Part shown: piece after piece, positions 7,036 through 8,221 of the stretch
Layout of the letters: each line of letters begins with the position of its first letter
Position numbering within the stretch: the stretch's first letter is position 1
DNA from: Paraktedonobacter sp039923935
GTDB taxonomy: Bacteria > Chloroflexota > Ktedonobacteria > Ktedonobacterales > Ktedonobacteraceae
Assembly: GCA_039923935.1 (NCBI GenBank)
Contig: JBDTBU010000135.1
Span: 1 to 8,221, forward strand
Direction: 5' to 3'
Length of the DNA: 8,221 nucleotides
Translations under genes and position numbers: made by a program
The notes under the pieces: model-generated
Databases searched by the model: none
What the model saw: only the letters and a program-made list of their open reading frames with translations
What the model was told of the DNA's origin: nothing

Positions 7036-7151
7036 ACCTGCTCGCCCAGGATCGCGCTGCTGCTCAGGCTGGTCAGGATGCTGCCAAGGGCATCAGTCAG
7101 GTTGAATTGCAAGGTAGAGCCGTTGAGTTCGAGACGGTCGGCTAAGCTGTT
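7011..7151 (-). pseudogene. Remnant of an Rhs/YD-repeat protein
   Basis: Read on the - strand, this stretch encodes LNGSTLQFNLTDALGSILTS followed by an SSS-AILGEQVY segment and NPSGNRR. The pattern matches the conserved Rhs core, where a [YL]-TD-x-LGS-[VI] strand is followed after about 15-20 residues by Y-x-P-[FYS]-G-N-x-R. Only about 47 codons remain. Upstream, the frame runs into the hairpin at 7177-7220 and stops resembling Rhs; downstream it enters the coaX 3' end and terminates at 6996. No start with a ribosome binding site is seen. It is therefore a relic rather than a gene, probably left by recombination between Rhs copies. Alternatively the resemblance could be chance, but the spacing of both motifs argues against that. 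Confidence 0.5.
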
Positions 7152-7174
7152 GAGGCAAATCCTCAAATAAAGAA

Positions 7175-7222
7175 AGAGAGAAACAGAGACAGCGAACATA
7201 CACGCTGTCTCTGTTTCTCTTT
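7175..7222 (+). terminator. Long hairpin after coaX
   Basis: The arms 7177-7194 and 7203-7220 pair perfectly over 18 bp around an 8-nt loop (AACATACA). One G-U and one A-U pair extend the stem to 7175 and 7222. It lies about 140 nt beyond the coaX stop, after the Rhs remnant, and its 3' arm ends in the U-rich TGTTTCTCTTT. It probably ends the membrane protein - coaX transcript. The basal stem AGAGAAACA/TGTTTCTCT is identical to that of the hairpin at 1606-1656. Confidence 0.65.
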
Positions 7223-7633
7223 ACACAGGTCACTGATAACCTGCCTCAAAAAAGTGTACCCTCTACAAGCACTTTTGCCTGCTAAAACAGGTTCCGGCCT
7301 ATATTCTGGCTCTACAGGAATAAGTATGAGCATATCTGCTGACATAAGAAATCACCTTCTCACTATTACATGCTCAGAGCAGTCGCTAATGCTGTATTCC
7401 AACAGTGGCCTATTGGCATTCTGTACGCAGAAAAGCGTCTATATTCCCTGATAGAATAAGAAAGCGTTTTTTACGTAGATGGATTTGGCCTTCATCCAGT
7501 CTCTTCATCTCTTTTCATTAATCAGGCCAGTTTCCTTCGAGATACCGTTTGATGAGACCTACGTGGGAGAGAGGAGTGACAAGATTATGAAGATCACAAT
7601 TCATCATCTGAGCTAAAAGCCCCGTGTGTCAGT
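7223..7633. other. Intergenic region with no recognisable gene
   Basis: About 410 nt between the coaX hairpin and the rRNA operon terminator. The open frames here are short, lack family resemblance and mostly lack ribosome binding sites. A GAGGAG-preceded frame at 7587-7616 encodes only nine residues (MKITIHHLS). A weak dyad CAGGT/ACCTG (7226-7243) and a repeated AAAGCGT (7432-7438 and 7461-7467) are visible but not convincing as elements. No 23S rRNA sequence is present on either strand. This may be decayed sequence, like the neighbouring Rhs relic. Confidence 0.6.
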
Positions 7634-7649
7634 AAAAAAAACCCGCCTA

Positions 7650-7660
<11 letters not shown>
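7634..7660 (-). terminator. Intrinsic terminator of the rRNA operon
   Basis: On the - strand an 8-bp GC-rich stem, ACCCGCCT (7660-7653) with AGGCGGGT (7648-7641) around a GTAT loop, is followed directly by a run of T. The last stem base and 7640-7634 together give eight T. This is a textbook rho-independent terminator. It begins immediately after the 5S 3' end, so transcription of this operon should stop here without reaching any 23S gene. Confidence 0.9.
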
Positions 7661-7798
<138 letters not shown>

Positions 7799-7805
7799 CG
7801 GATTT

Positions 7806-7881
7806 TGGTGGAGACGAGGGGATTCGAACCCCTGACCTCCGCCGTGCAAAGGCGGCGCTCTTCCAACTAAGCTACGTCCCC
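7806..7881 (-). tRNA. tRNA-Ala (UGC)
   Basis: A 76-nt cloverleaf with encoded CCA (7808-7806). The acceptor strands GGGGACG and CGTCTCC pair with the G3-U70 wobble that marks alanine tRNAs. The anticodon stem CCGCC/GGCGG encloses loop TTTGCAC, giving anticodon TGC (7848-7846). The T arm AGGGG-TTCGAAT-CCCCT is standard. It follows tRNA-Ile by 13 nt in the rRNA operon. Confidence 0.96.
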
Positions 7882-7894
7882 CCAGTTAGTGGGG

Positions 7895-7968
7895 TGGGCC
7901 ATCCTGGACTCGAACCAGGGACCTCAGTCTTATCAGGACTGCGCTCTAACCACCTGAGCTAATAGCCC
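7895..7968 (-). tRNA. tRNA-Ile (GAU)
   Basis: A 74-nt cloverleaf with discriminator A (7895). The acceptor strands GGGCTAT and ATGGCCC pair with one G-U. The anticodon loop CTGATAA gives anticodon GAT (7934-7932), and the T arm CCTGG-TTCGAGT-CCAGG is standard. The following bases read CCC rather than CCA, so unlike its tRNA-Ala neighbour its CCA must be added enzymatically. Its place between 16S and tRNA-Ala is the usual bacterial arrangement. Confidence 0.96.

Positions 7969-8221
<253 letters not shown>

Noticed and set aside
7163..7451. Short frames on both strands after the coaX hairpin
   Set aside because: They are low-complexity or hairpin-derived, with no family resemblance or translation signals.
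7432..7467. Repeated AAAGCGT as a possible repeat array
   Set aside because: There are only two 7-nt copies with irregular context and no array structure; no CRISPR-like repeats occur anywhere in the window.
7587..7616. Nine-residue frame MKITIHHLS after GAGGAG
   Set aside because: The start context is good, but it is too short and isolated to support as a gene and has no recognised peptide family.
7224..7640. Possible 23S rRNA remnant between coaX and the rRNA terminator
   Set aside because: No conserved 23S 5' or 3' end segments were recognised on either strand.

Overview
The window looks like chromosome from a moderately GC-rich bacterium, most probably a member of Chloroflexota close to Ktedonobacter. 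That placement is an inference. It rests on an Rhs-type repeat remnant, long perfectly paired intergenic hairpins, a large IrrE-type peptidase/helicase fusion, and a ribosomal RNA operon of unusual order. No whole taxonomic marker is present, because only the last ~60 nt of 16S rRNA lie inside the window.

Left part (1-1660): a PHS-family (Pho84-like) major facilitator phosphate/H+ symporter on the + strand. It sits behind three 8-nt direct repeats spaced by 3 nt, which match the TTAAC-type Pho box layout known from cyanobacteria. A 22-bp perfect hairpin closes the gene and also lies between it and the convergent helicase gene.

Middle (1696-5361, - strand): one 1221-residue protein that joins an ImmA/IrrE-type zinc peptidase (HELGH), a complete UvrD/Rep superfamily 1A helicase, and a C-terminal RecB/Cas4-like nuclease fold. 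The nuclease keeps four cysteines in the iron-sulphur pattern but seems to have lost its D...K catalytic pair. An extended -10 promoter and a 26-bp imperfect dyad over the predicted start point lie just upstream. This is the most unusual gene in the window.

Right of that (5535-7035, + strand): a divergent two-gene operon. It encodes an unrecognised two-helix membrane protein with a cytoplasmic beta-rich domain, then a type III pantothenate kinase homologue (CoaX). This CoaX lacks several residues usually invariant in the family, including an active-site aspartate. Its last codons overlap an antisense relic of an Rhs/YD-repeat protein, followed by a second long hairpin.

Far right (7634-8221, - strand): the 3' part of an rRNA operon in the order 16S - tRNA-Ile(GAU) - tRNA-Ala(UGC) - 5S - intrinsic terminator. 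No 23S gene lies between tRNA-Ala and 5S, nor within the window beyond the terminator. The roughly 400 nt between the second hairpin and the terminator hold nothing I can identify.

The genes do not form one pathway. The clearest functional links are the Pho box with the phosphate transporter, the membrane protein with coaX (16-nt gap), and the peptidase-helicase fusion with its own operator-like dyad.
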